From CAVVAE01 sp963746185 (GTDB lineage Bacteria > Actinomycetota > Actinomycetes > Propionibacteriales > Nocardioidaceae), in contig CAVVAE010000002.1 of NCBI GenBank assembly GCA_963746185.1, positions 186,001 through 250,000 of the forward strand: 64,000 nucleotides of DNA, in the 5' to 3' direction. A model generated the notes under the pieces. That model saw nothing but the letters and a program-made list of their open reading frames with translations, was not told the DNA's origin and made no database searches. Position numbers and translations under genes: made by a program. Shown here piece by piece: positions 34,230-42,655 of this stretch (its first letter is position 1; the number at the start of each line of letters is the position of its first letter).

Positions 34230-34534
34230 GACCGGACCAGCCGCGCGATCGCGGCGGTGGCCTCGCCGAGCTTGGCCTCGGCTTCGTCGCCACCTTGGAC
34301 CACGGCGTCGGTGACGCAGTGGCGTAGATGCTCATCGAGCATCGACAACGCGAACGACTCGAGCGCCTTCGTCGCCGCCGAGACCTGGGTGAGCACGTCG
34401 ATGCAGTAGTTGTCCTCTTCGACCATTCGATGCAGTCCGCGGATCTGTCCTTCGATCCGACGCAGCCGCTTGAGGTGCGCGGCCTTGTTGTCGGCGTAGC
34501 CAGGGGTACTGGGCTTCGTCTTTGTATCGGTCAT
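34226..34534 (-). CDS. csoR: Copper-sensing repressor CsoR
   Basis: 102 aa, DUF156 family. The Cu(I) ligands of CsoR are all present with the right spacing: Cys44 (NYCIDV), His69 and Cys73 (HLRHC). Helix 1 carries RLRRIEGQIRGL, the family DNA-binding face. First gene of the operon csoR-copZ-copA-DUF4396; it binds two sites at its own promoter (inferred) and releases them when copper binds. Confidence 0.95.
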   Translation of the reverse strand: MTDTKTKPSTPGYADNKAAHLKRLRRIEGQIRGLHRMVEEDNYCIDVLTQVSAATKALESFALSMLDEHLRHCVTDAVVQGGDEAEAKLGEATAAIARLVRS

Positions 34535-34573
34535 GGCGTGACTTTCGTTCGCAGGCGATTCGATCTGGAGCAG

Positions 34574-34590
34574 ATACCTCCGGGGGGTAC
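34574..34590. promoter_or_regulatory. CsoR operator, site 1
   Basis: ATACC-N7-GGTAC, with a G/C-rich centre (TCCGGGG), just downstream of the expected transcription start of csoR. It matches the form of known CsoR sites and of site 2 nearby. Confidence 0.65.
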
Positions 34591-34601
34591 CGGAGAACGG
34601 T

Positions 34602-34630
34602 ATTTAACCATACCCCTCCCCGGTATGCAA
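34602..34630 (-). promoter_or_regulatory. Promoter of the copper operon
   Basis: On the minus strand: -35 TTGCAT (34630-34625), 17-base spacer, -10 TTAAAT (34607-34602). CsoR site 2 covers the spacer and part of the -35, and site 1 lies just past the start, so repression by blocking polymerase is expected. Confidence 0.6.
34609..34627. promoter_or_regulatory. CsoR operator, site 2
   Basis: Perfect 6-bp inverted repeat CATACC-N7-GGTATG with centre CCTCCCC, lying in the spacer of the copper-operon promoter. Confidence 0.7.
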
Positions 34631-34851
34631 CCGGGACTGTCTTTGAGGCTGTCACACCCTGGTATGTGGTCTTATCAGCGAAACAACGGACGAGATGGGA
34701 GAAGTCCGGTCACATCGTCACCACGTGAACGCACGTGTGTGCGGAGGGTGACTACCCCCGGAGAGCAGCGGACTAGAGGGCGGGCCACCCACTTGGAGGA
34801 TCTTCGCGAACTTCCTAGACGTCACGCCTGTTCAGGGCTTACAACATCGCT
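34631..34851. other. Divergent intergenic region between csoR and the NERD gene
   Basis: About 220 bases beyond the csoR promoter. It should contain the promoter of the NERD gene (plus). No gene seen. Confidence 0.35.
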
Positions 34852-35538
34852 ATGCAGAGCGAGCCTGACCAGGTCATTGCGCGAACCGCGAAACAGCGCC
34901 GCGAACAGCGACGCACCGCGGCACGTGAACGCGCGATCGGCCATTCCTCGCAGGCGACCAAACTGACGCGCGCGTTGAGCGACGACCCCGCCGCGATCAA
35001 CGGTTTCGGGCATGGCGGTGAGCACACGCGTGAGCTCGCGAGGCAACTGGTCAAGGCGGTGCCCAAAGGCATCTTCTTCTATCAGCGTCGCCTCGGCATT
35101 CGCAGCCACGATGACCCGATCGACCTCGTGGCGGTGGTGCCGTCGGGCGTATGGGTCATCGACATCCAGCAGTGCGGCGGTGGCCGTGTGCAGGTGTCCG
35201 GCCGACAAGGCCTGCTCTCATCCCGCTACACACACATGACGATCCGAGGGCGCGACCGAACGGCGTACCTCGACCGACTGATGGGCCAGACCCGTGCCGT
35301 GCACGAAGCTCTGGAAGGAGTGGGTCGCGCACGCGTGCCGATCCATGCCGCCTTCTGCTTCGTCGATGCGTCGACGGTCTGGCGGGGTACGCCGGAGGTC
35401 GGCAACGCGCTCTTGACCAAGCCGAAGCGGCTCGCCTCGATGCTGCTCAACGGAAGCCGGGTGCTCTCCGACATCGACGTCGTGAGCACAGCGCAGGCGC
35501 TCGGTCAGAAGTTGCCGCGCCAGCACATCCGCGACTGA
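34852..35538 (+). CDS. NERD-domain (nuclease-related) protein
   Basis: 228 aa. A very basic N-terminal helix (TAKQRREQRRTAARERA) precedes a NERD-like domain: GIFFYQRRLGI, then DPIDLVAVVPSGVWVIDIQQCGGG, which follows the IDHIVVGPSGVFVIDTK pattern. The usual catalytic Lys after the Asp is Gln here (DIQQ), so nuclease activity is doubtful. No membrane helix. Function unknown. Confidence 0.7.
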   Translation: MQSEPDQVIARTAKQRREQRRTAARERAIGHSSQATKLTRALSDDPAAINGFGHGGEHTRELARQLVKAVPKGIFFYQRRLGIRSHDDPIDLVAVVPSGVWVIDIQQCGGGRVQVSGRQGLLSSRYTHMTIRGRDRTAYLDRLMGQTRAVHEALEGVGRARVPIHAAFCFVDASTVWRGTPEVGNALLTKPKRLASMLLNGSRVLSDIDVVSTAQALGQKLPRQHIRD

Positions 35539-35552
35539 CCACACCCACTGAC

Positions 35553-35585
35553 TGCGACTGACGGATCATTGCGACTGACGGATCA
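35553..35585. repeat. 16-bp tandem repeat, 17-bp period
   Basis: TGCGACTGACGGATCA at 35553-35568 and again at 35570-35585. A partial copy (GCGACTGAC) lies upstream at 35531-35539 across the NERD stop codon. It sits between two plus-strand genes. Confidence 0.75.
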
Positions 35586-35657
35586 CGGGCGGAGACTCGC
35601 CGGGACCGATCCTCCGAATGACCCTCGCTGACAGCGTTCGTTGTAGACAATGTCGGA

Positions 35658-38468
35658 ATGCGACTGCCCTCCCGTTTTGCCCTGACGGTGACCGCCGTCG
35701 TTCTGAGTACCAGCGCCACCGCCTTGGTTCCCGTCCCCGTGCTGGGTACGACGGCTGCCCCGGCCGTGCCCCACCCCTCGAACTTCGCCACCAGTCCGCG
35801 AGCCCTCGCCGAACGGGCTGACGCAGCCGACCCGGTCGGAGTCTGGCGAGTGCAAGGCACAGCGGAAGGCACGTACCAGCTCACCTGGACTTCGCCCGAG
35901 GCACTCCCCGTCACCGACGACCGTCCGGAGATCTGGCGCGACGGCCAACCTGTCGCCACTCCCGAGGTGCTGGCAGACGGTCGCAGCGTGACGCTCACCG
36001 TCGAGACGCCGACGCGACCCGACCCTGCTGACTATGACGTGATGCTCTCGGGAACGGCGCTGGACTCCACGGCCCTCCCTCCCATCCCCGCCAACACGCC
36101 TCAAGCCGCGGTACCCGCCGCCCCGACGCTTGCAACTGACCCGGGCGACCCAGGAACTTTCCAGGTCGTCTCCTCTGACTATCGAGTGCCAGGGATCAAG
36201 CTCGCGGGGATGCCCGCGAAGATCGAGACGCTTGGCCATGTCGTGAGTCCTGAGGGCGCGGCCGCGGGCGCACCGCTCGTGCTGTTCCTGCACGGACGTC
36301 ACGAAGCCTGCTACCAGACCCCGGACAACCTGGGCGGCGGCTTCCCCGAGTGGCCCTGTCGACGTGGAACCAGTCCGATCCCCAGCTACCTTGGCTACGT
36401 CTACGCCCAGCAACTGCTCGCCAGCCAGGGCTACGTCACCGTCTCCATCTCTGCCAACGGCATCAACGCCCAGGACTTCAATCTTGCCGATGGCGGTGCT
36501 GCCGCCCGCGCGGCTCTGATCCGTCGGCACCTTGCGTTGTGGTCGGGTCCTGACGCTGACGACGTGATCGGCGACGCGAGCCAGGCCGACCTGTCCAGCG
36601 TGATCCTCGTCGGTCACAGCCGCGGTGGCGAAGGTGCTGCCCGCGCGTCGCTGTCGATTCCACTCGGGGCGCCATACAACATCCGCGGCCAGGTGCTGAT
36701 CGGTCCGACCGACTTCGGACGCCAGACGAGCGCGTTCATCCCCACGGTGACAGTGCTCCCCTACTGCGACGGCGACGTCAGCGATCTGCAAGGCCAGATC
36801 TTCACCGACCTGGCCCGTGACGTGCGTACGGACGACAACGCGTTGCACAGCTCGATCCTCGTGATGGGCGCCAACCACAACTTCTTCAACTCCGAGTGGA
36901 CCCCGGGCATCGCCGTCGCACCGTCCTTCGACGACTGGTTCGGTCCCCGGAAGGCGACGTGCGGCCGCGACAACCCCGCTCGGCTGTCGGCGAGCGAGCA
37001 ACGCAAGGTGGGCAAGTCCTACATCGCCGGCGCGGTCGCATTGATGGCCGACGGCGACAACAGCATGCTGCCGCTCTTCGACGGGAGCCACGTCGGGCTG
37101 GCATCGACCGACAATACCGATGTGCGCAGTCACGCCGTCGGCGGTGGGCGCGACGTACGACGACCGGGTATCGACGCCCATCCGGGCCCGGCTTCGGGGG
37201 CGGTGACCAGGCTTTGCGTGGGGCGAGTGACAGAAGCGCCTGCAGCACGCCAGTGTGGACGCGAGACCTCGCCGTTCGCTGCCCCGCATTGGTTGGCGAG
37301 CTTCATCGATGGGCCTCCGACCACGCGTGCGTTCGAGATGAGCTGGACAGCACCCGACCAGACGGGCGGGCTGCGCTTTGACACGCCGCTCGATCTCACC
37401 GGCGACACCAGCCTCGACCTGCGGACGATCGTCGACCCGTCGTTGGGCAAGGTCCAGCTTGGATTCCGAGTCTTCGACGGGCCTGGTCACAGCATGGACG
37501 TCGACGCGGTCGATGGTGGTCAGCTCTCCCCGCTGCCGGGCGGCGGCTTCACGCTCGGCAAGAAGTGGGCCCAAACCCTGCGGCTCGACGTTGCCAGCCT
37601 CGCGGACCTCGACCCCTCGCACATCACCCGAGTCGACCTCGTCGCCAAGAACGTCGATGGCCATATCTGGGTGCTCGACGTGGCAGGCAGTCCCGACACG
37701 CTCCCGGTCGTGCAGGATCAGCGGGCTCCATTGGTGACGGTTCACAACATCAATGTGCAGGAAGGTGACCAGATCGGCACCAGGTTCGCCCATGTGCCGT
37801 TCACCCTGAACGGCGACGTGTCGGCGCCGTCGACGTTCGTCGTCACCGGAAATGACCTGACGACGTTCTCCGAGCTGACGCCCATCAGCGTGGACGTGCC
37901 AGCAGGTGTCCACAGCGGCACGTTCGATGTTCCCTACGCGTCAAACCGCGTTGACGATGCCAGGTCGCGTCCCATCGAGTTGGCGGTCTTCGCCAAGACC
38001 GGCGCGATGACGAACGACTACACCTCATCCGTACGGATCACCGACGACGACCCGCAGCCCGACGTGCACTTCACCCGGCTCAACCCCACGGCGAAGGAGG
38101 GTCGCGAGGCCCGGTGGCGGGTGAATCTGTCGAAGCCGACTGGCTACTACTCGATCGTGTTCGGCACGGTCGCCCGCGGTCCCGACGGCACGCCTCGGCT
38201 CCGGGTCGCTGACGTCCCGCAGAGATGGCTTGCGAGCCACCTCGGGACGGAGTCGTTACCCGACGGGTCGGTCCCGCTCGATCGGATTGGGTTGCGGCTC
38301 TTCGCCGTGTTCAGCCCGGGAGAGCGCCACGTGCAGATCGCTGTCCCGACGCGGCGAGACGCACAAGTGGAGGGTCTCGAACACGTCACACTGCGTGTGC
38401 GCGTGCCGCAACTGTTCGACGCCTCGACCCGCACCATCGGGATCACCGACCGGCGACCGCCTGCATGA
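35658..38468 (+). CDS. Large secreted alpha/beta-hydrolase protein
   Basis: 936 aa with an N-terminal signal peptide (about 30 aa). Residues about 60-120 look beta-rich. Residues about 200-420 form an alpha/beta-hydrolase fold: LVLFLHGRHEACY (oxyanion region), VSISANGINAQDF, and the nucleophile elbow VGHSRGGEG with Ser near residue 320. The rest (about 450-936) is beta-rich, with Calx-beta-like segments near residues 700-870 (RVDDARSRPIELAVF, RITDDDPQPDV). Likely an extracellular esterase, lipase or peptidase; the substrate cannot be named. No cell-wall anchor is present. Confidence 0.8.
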   Translation: MRLPSRFALTVTAVVLSTSATALVPVPVLGTTAAPAVPHPSNFATSPRALAERADAADPVGVWRVQGTAEGTYQLTWTSPEALPVTDDRPEIWRDGQPVATPEVLADGRSVTLTVETPTRPDPADYDVMLSGTALDSTALPPIPANTPQAAVPAAPTLATDPGDPGTFQVVSSDYRVPGIKLAGMPAKIETLGHVVSPEGAAAGAPLVLFLHGRHEACYQTPDNLGGGFPEWPCRRGTSPIPSYLGYVYAQQLLASQGYVTVSISANGINAQDFNLADGGAAARAALIRRHLALWSGPDADDVIGDASQADLSSVILVGHSRGGEGAARASLSIPLGAPYNIRGQVLIGPTDFGRQTSAFIPTVTVLPYCDGDVSDLQGQIFTDLARDVRTDDNALHSSILVMGANHNFFNSEWTPGIAVAPSFDDWFGPRKATCGRDNPARLSASEQRKVGKSYIAGAVALMADGDNSMLPLFDGSHVGLASTDNTDVRSHAVGGGRDVRRPGIDAHPGPASGAVTRLCVGRVTEAPAARQCGRETSPFAAPHWLASFIDGPPTTRAFEMSWTAPDQTGGLRFDTPLDLTGDTSLDLRTIVDPSLGKVQLGFRVFDGPGHSMDVDAVDGGQLSPLPGGGFTLGKKWAQTLRLDVASLADLDPSHITRVDLVAKNVDGHIWVLDVAGSPDTLPVVQDQRAPLVTVHNINVQEGDQIGTRFAHVPFTLNGDVSAPSTFVVTGNDLTTFSELTPISVDVPAGVHSGTFDVPYASNRVDDARSRPIELAVFAKTGAMTNDYTSSVRITDDDPQPDVHFTRLNPTAKEGREARWRVNLSKPTGYYSIVFGTVARGPDGTPRLRVADVPQRWLASHLGTESLPDGSVPLDRIGLRLFAVFSPGERHVQIAVPTRRDAQVEGLEHVTLRVRVPQLFDASTRTIGITDRRPPA

Positions 38469-38497
38469 TCTGACTCGGTTGGGGAACAGCGGTGCCC

Positions 38498-38590
38498 ATG
38501 AAGACCCTGCTGATTCTCGTCGTGATCGTCGTTCTCGTCGTTATTGCCTTCAGCTTCCTCCGCGGCCGTGGCCGCGGGCGAGGTCTTTAA
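38498..38590 (+). CDS. Microprotein: single membrane helix with Arg-Gly tail
   Basis: 30 aa: MKT, a 17-residue hydrophobic helix (LLILVVIVVLVVIAFSF), then LRGRGRGRGRGL. It begins 29 bases after the hydrolase stop, with GGGGAA 12 bases upstream as a weak ribosome-binding site. It is too short for routine gene calling. Expression is unproven. A terminator-like hairpin follows. Confidence 0.5.
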   Translation: MKTLLILVVIVVLVVIAFSFLRGRGRGRGL

Positions 38591-38614
38591 CGGCGAGGGA
38601 GATTTCTCTCCACA

Positions 38615-38648
38615 CAGCGGCCCCCGACCCACCCGACGTGGGCCGCTG
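38615..38648. terminator. Stem-loop downstream of the microprotein
   Basis: Perfect 9-bp stem (CAGCGGCCC at 38615-38623, complement at 38640-38648) with a 16-base loop, lying between converging genes. Confidence 0.5.
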
Positions 38649-38713
38649 CTGGAGAAGTCGCTTCGGTCGTCGTACCTGGAAGGCCAATACGCGCCCGTCC
38701 CGCTGACGCAGAC

Positions 38714-39250
38714 CTAGTGGTCCGGGCGTGCGTCCGTGCCCGGCTCACCGCGTGAGTTAACGCGCTCTTCCGGGTTGGCCACGGATGCCGCTGGCTCGAC
38801 GGTGATGCGGCGAACCAGCTCAACCCACTTTCGGTCGGTGAGCCGTTGTCGAGCGCCAGCGATTCCGGCGATCAGGAAGATCAGACTCTGCGTCACGGCG
38901 ACGCCATACCAGAACGCCGGTGCCGGCATGGCAAGGCCGTTGTCGCTGAAGCGAACAGCTGCGGTGTCTACCACGAAGATCATCTGGGCGCTGCTCAACA
39001 CCACACCGAGGGCGCCTAGGACCACGCTTGCGCGGGCAAGCCGCAACAAGGCGTACGCGATGAGGGTGCCCAGCACCAGCCACTCGGCGTGAAACAGGTC
39101 GCGCCCGGTCGCTGCGCCGTCGAGGCCCGAGGCGCTGGGCAAGGTGAGCACCACGACTGCTCCGGAGGCGAACGCCACCACAAGCAGCCAACCCATAGCC
39201 GCCCATGCGGTGGGCTGGGCTGGATGGAGGGTCCGCTCGTGGCTGGACAC
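38714..39250 (-). CDS. Hypothetical four-helix membrane protein
   Basis: 178 aa. Four hydrophobic helices at about 17-38, 58-75, 78-98 and 110-130, with a soluble acidic C-terminus. Not recognised. No paralogue is seen in the window. Confidence 0.7.
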   Translation of the reverse strand: MSSHERTLHPAQPTAWAAMGWLLVVAFASGAVVVLTLPSASGLDGAATGRDLFHAEWLVLGTLIAYALLRLARASVVLGALGVVLSSAQMIFVVDTAAVRFSDNGLAMPAPAFWYGVAVTQSLIFLIAGIAGARQRLTDRKWVELVRRITVEPAASVANPEERVNSRGEPGTDARPDH

Positions 39251-39332
39251 GTCCCCATCGTCAACCCCGTCAGGCCTTCCGGAGCCAGGCGCGGCCCAAC
39301 CGCTACCCGATCTTTACCAGTTCGCGACCCAG

Positions 39333-40361
39333 CTATTGCTGGCCTTCCCGAGTCGTTGACGCCAACCACTCGGCATACGGGACGGGCTTAGCCTGGTGTT
39401 GGATCTGCTGAACGAACTCGTGCGTCATCCAGGCCCGCACCAGGCGAGTCTCGCGTGGCGACGCCAACGTCATCAGTTGCCGGGACTCACACAGCTCGTC
39501 AGCCGCGGCAACCGCGGCTTCAAGCTCCTGGATGTCGACAGCGGTCTGGACCGGGACCGGCATGTCGATGCTGATCGACGTGAATCCGGCCGTCGCCGCG
39601 TCCTGTGCGACCCGCCTCGCCGTGTGCCGAGCGTGTGCGGCGCGGTCGAGCAGCTTCGAGATCACCGCGGCCAGTTCGCGTGAGGGCACGGCATTCTGAT
39701 CTGAGTCGATGAGCTGCAACTCCCTGATGAGCTCATCGAGGTGCTGGTCGAGAAAGAGACTGGCCAGCACCGGGCACTCCTCCAGCCGCACGGGATACCA
39801 GTCAGGTGGGAGCCCATTGTTCGGCTCCTCGAATGCGTTGTCCGCGGATGTGATGGGCGAGCGGACGGCGTGCTCCTCTCCTGGGCTGGCCAGCTCAGCC
39901 CAGATGGCCTTCCCCTCAGCGGTCTCGTCGACTCCCCAGGCACGCGCCAGTTTGGAGACGATGACCAGGCCGCGCCCCGTGGTCGGCTGCTGCGACAACG
40001 GCAGAACCTGCTCGCCACCATCGTGGAGCGGACGACCCATCCGGGGCACCACGGCCGTGGCCGGGATCGTCCCGGTGTCGGTGACGCTGATTCGGATGGC
40101 CTCGGGCAGATCGCGTACGACGATCTGGACGAAGCCGCTGCCACTGTGCAAGGCAGCGTTGGACGCCAGCTCAGTCACGCAGATCGCGGCATCATCGACG
40201 AGCTCGTGGCGTCCCCACGCGGTCAATCCGTCGCGGACGAAACGTCGTACACCAGGAACGCTGGCGGCATCCGCCGCAAACTGCACCTGGAGCTCACGCG
40301 CCGAATCTGCCTTGTTGTGCTGCGATCCTTCGATCCCCCCGAACCATGACATACACACCAT
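39333..40361 (-). CDS. RsbW-like ATP-binding protein with extra C-terminal domain
   Basis: 342 aa. Residues about 20-160 form a HATPase_c_2 domain of the anti-sigma/serine-kinase type: DAAICVTELASNAALHSG (N box), VTDTGTI, then TTGRGLVIVSKLARAWGV (G box). The remaining 180 aa are helical, with EECPVLASLFLDQHLDEL and AELCESRQLMTL-like segments, and match no family I recognise. Short actinobacterial proteins of this class regulate sigma factors. The start is uncertain: ATG codons at 40361 and 40352 are both possible. No STAS-domain partner is visible nearby. Confidence 0.78.
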   Translation of the reverse strand: MVCMSWFGGIEGSQHNKADSARELQVQFAADAASVPGVRRFVRDGLTAWGRHELVDDAAICVTELASNAALHSGSGFVQIVVRDLPEAIRISVTDTGTIPATAVVPRMGRPLHDGGEQVLPLSQQPTTGRGLVIVSKLARAWGVDETAEGKAIWAELASPGEEHAVRSPITSADNAFEEPNNGLPPDWYPVRLEECPVLASLFLDQHLDELIRELQLIDSDQNAVPSRELAAVISKLLDRAAHARHTARRVAQDAATAGFTSISIDMPVPVQTAVDIQELEAAVAAADELCESRQLMTLASPRETRLVRAWMTHEFVQQIQHQAKPVPYAEWLASTTREGQQ

Positions 40362-40456
40362 GATGCCACCGATCGCCCCTGCTTACTCGCGGCAGCGTCC
40401 GCGGCTTCAGGCTTCGGCTTGAGCGCGACCGACAAAGGTAACCCCCGGAGACAGGT

Positions 40457-40493
40457 GAAGGGCCCCTCAAAGTATGAGTTTGGGGGGCCCTTC
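40457..40493. terminator. Strong stem-loop, possible terminator
   Basis: 15-bp stem with one G-U pair (GAAGGGCCCCTCAAA with its complement) and a 7-base loop, about 100 bases upstream of the RsbW-like gene. No T-tract. Terminator or structured RNA element; the sequence does not decide. Confidence 0.55.
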
Positions 40494-40758
40494 GAGTGGT
40501 CGAAGCGATGTGACGTCTTCGTCCGATCCGTCGTTCCGTCTGAACCCGTCAGCCTCGTCACCGGCTGTCGCAATGAGTTGCCCCATTGGATGGTTCTTCG
40601 GTTTCCGTCTGATCCCGCCTTCCCTCTCGGGAGGGCGTGAGAGATTTCTACACGGCTGGAGAGAGGCCGCACAACCCTTTGCAGCAAACACGTTCAACTA
40701 TTTTTCCTCGTCGGCAGGTTACCCACAGAAGGGCCTTGCTTCTCCACCGACCAGGGCC

Positions 40759-40796
40759 GGTTCTCCACAGTTCAAAGCGGTGGCCTGTGGAGAACC
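40759..40796. terminator. Inverted repeat downstream of the alpha/beta-hydrolase gene
   Basis: Perfect 12-bp arms GGTTCTCCACAG (40759-40770) and CTGTGGAGAACC (40785-40796), 14-base loop, 20 bases past the hydrolase stop on the minus strand. The position fits a terminator. Confidence 0.6.
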
Positions 40797-40816
40797 TCGG
40801 GCTGCGTGGGCTGGTG

Positions 40817-41647
40817 TTAGTTCGGGCTCCAGGCCCAGTTCTGGGTGTCCCACCGACGTCCGCGTGTGGGCTGGGTCGGAAACTGCGCGAGCGCCGTCGG
40901 CAGCCGATCGACGACCTGGGTCGCGAGCTCAGCGAAGATCCGCGCGGTCGCGTCCGGATGCGTGAGATGCGGGTCGTGCGGCGCCAGCAGCTCTCGGTAG
41001 TGCCAACCCTGTTCATGGGCACGAGCCGCCATCGCCTCGATCGGGTCCACGTCGTGCTCGTCGAGAGGGTCGTTGCCCGTGCACCTGAGGAACGCCCGCT
41101 GCACGTGGTCGATGGCGCCGGTGAGGTAGACCGGTTCCACGAGCGTCATCGCCGGCTGGTCTCGGAGACGCGCGGTGTAGTCGGCCCGTTCGACACGCGA
41201 GAAGCTGCCAGGTGGCAAGGGGTCGACCATGGGAGGCACCCGCCACGTCTCGCCGTAGTCACCGAGGCTCGACTGGACGAAGTCCCCGAACTCCGGAGGC
41301 AGCAGGTCCAACGCCGACTCTCGGTCGTACGGGACCAACGCGTCGACGTACATCACCAGTGCCACGCGATGCGCGACGCGGTCGGCAGAGCAGGTCACCG
41401 CCATTCCGCCCAGGCCCGCTCCGCACAGGATGACGTCGCGCAGGTCCTCGAACTCAAGGAGTCCGACGATGTCTTGAACGTGGGTCGAGAGGCCGACGAC
41501 CTGGGTGCTTGCCAGGTGCGTCCGTTCGCCCATTCCGGTGAGGGTCGGGGTGTACACCTCATGTCCCAGTCCGCGCAGCAATCGCGCCACCGGCGACCAT
41601 TCCCAGCCGCCGCCGAATCCCCCGTGCACGATCACAAAAGTCGCCAT
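40817..41647 (-). CDS. Alpha/beta-hydrolase-fold protein lacking the nucleophile Ser
   Basis: 276 aa from the ATG at 41647. The fold signature is clear: FVIVHGGFGGGWEW (oxyanion hole), VYTPTLTGMGERTHL, and the C-terminal His block HDPHLTHPD. The nucleophile elbow reads LCGAGLGGMAV, where GHSxGG is expected, so the Ser position is Gly. Relatives are esterases, hydroxynitrile-lyase-like or salicylate-esterase-like enzymes. With this change, classical hydrolysis is unlikely; a lyase-like or non-catalytic role is possible. Confidence 0.82.
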   Translation of the reverse strand: MATFVIVHGGFGGGWEWSPVARLLRGLGHEVYTPTLTGMGERTHLASTQVVGLSTHVQDIVGLLEFEDLRDVILCGAGLGGMAVTCSADRVAHRVALVMYVDALVPYDRESALDLLPPEFGDFVQSSLGDYGETWRVPPMVDPLPPGSFSRVERADYTARLRDQPAMTLVEPVYLTGAIDHVQRAFLRCTGNDPLDEHDVDPIEAMAARAHEQGWHYRELLAPHDPHLTHPDATARIFAELATQVVDRLPTALAQFPTQPTRGRRWDTQNWAWSPN

Positions 41648-41779
41648 ACCTTGAGGACACCTCGGCAACGACTCAGCGGCAATAGCCCTTCTAGGCGGGC
41701 GAGGATGATGGAGCAAACGGCTATTGCAGACTAAGCAAGTATTTCCGGCATGCCGCGCGAACAGCACGTAGCAAAGCCG

Positions 41780-42655
41780 TCACGCTTCGTCGGATTTCGT
41801 CGAGACCATGTCATGGTCGGTTGCAGGTCCGCTCTCGAAACGGGCGAGCGCGATGGCACCGATTGCCGTGAGCACGAAGCCCACCACAGCGGCCACCAAC
41901 CAGCCGTCTTGGACGTCATCGCCGAGCACCAGCACGCCCACCACTGCAGGCGTGACGGTCTGCATGACGATCATCGGCGCGGTGGCTTCGGTGACCGACC
42001 CGCGGCGCAACGCGAAGGAGTAGAGCGCGAATGCCAAGGCGCCGTAGAGCGGCAGCGCGTACGTCGCTGGCGAGCCCAACAACTCCGAGATAGAGAACCC
42101 GGGCAGGACACGCGCCGCCACCCCGCTGCCGGCGAATCCGAGTCCCGCCAACAAACCGAGCAGCGCGGCAGCAAATCGAGTGCTGCTGCGGATCACCCCG
42201 TAGCCGGTCACGGCGACGGCTGCAATGCCGACGTACATCCAGATCATGAACGCCGTCGACGGGTCTTCTTCGCCGATGTCGCCGGAGGCGGTCGCGAGCA
42301 ACGCGAGACCTGCCGTCACGGCGGCGACAGCAGCCCAATCGCCCCTGGTCAGCTTTTCGTGGAGCAACCACACCGCGAGCAGGGCGGTGACAGCAAGACT
42401 CGCGGCGATGCCTGCTTGCGCGAGATAGAGCGGGATCAGCCGAATCGCGACGAGGTGCAGGTTGAATCCGAACAGGCTGAGCGCAACGGCGACCAGGAAG
42501 AGCGGCTGATGCAGGAGACCCACGAGGAAGCGGGTGGTCTCCGTGTCGGGTCCGGCCTCGGCGCCACGCGTCCGTCGTACGGCACTGGCTTGGAGGATGG
42601 ACGCGAAGCCAAACACCACGGCGGCAGCGAGCGCTGCCGAGAGTCCGAGCAGCAT
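41780..42655 (-). CDS. DMT-superfamily (EamA-like) transporter
   Basis: 291 aa with about nine or ten transmembrane helices and the internal duplication of the DMT fold (LLGLSAALAAAVVFGFAS and MIWMYVGIAAVAVTGYG). Its start overlaps the phosphatidyltransferase stop by one base (TGATG), so the two are coupled. Substrate is unknown; coupling to a phosphatidylcholine-synthase-like gene suggests a choline-, lipid- or headgroup-related role, which is inference only. Confidence 0.83.
   Translation of the reverse strand: MLLGLSAALAAAVVFGFASILQASAVRRTRGAEAGPDTETTRFLVGLLHQPLFLVAVALSLFGFNLHLVAIRLIPLYLAQAGIAASLAVTALLAVWLLHEKLTRGDWAAVAAVTAGLALLATASGDIGEEDPSTAFMIWMYVGIAAVAVTGYGVIRSSTRFAAALLGLLAGLGFAGSGVAARVLPGFSISELLGSPATYALPLYGALAFALYSFALRRGSVTEATAPMIVMQTVTPAVVGVLVLGDDVQDGWLVAAVVGFVLTAIGAIALARFESGPATDHDMVSTKSDEA

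Larger units (their letters stand above)
40362..40816. other. Intergenic region with two stem-loops
   Basis: 455 bases between minus-strand genes. It contains a 15-bp stem-loop (40457-40493) and a 12-bp inverted repeat (40759-40796). Four sequences resembling DnaA boxes are listed in the findings. No supported gene. Confidence 0.45.

Noticed and set aside
35583..37913. 776-aa minus-strand frame opposite the secreted hydrolase
   Set aside because: Antisense to a gene with clear signal peptide and nucleophile elbow; composition is typical of a shadow frame.
40419..40640. Possible 73-aa gene in the 455-base gap
   Set aside because: No ribosome-binding site, it crosses the stem-loop at 40457-40493, and an equally open frame exists on the other strand.
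40719..40794. Replication origin
   Set aside because: No dnaA, dnaN or gyrase genes nearby and the boxes are weak; reported only as a low-interest observation.
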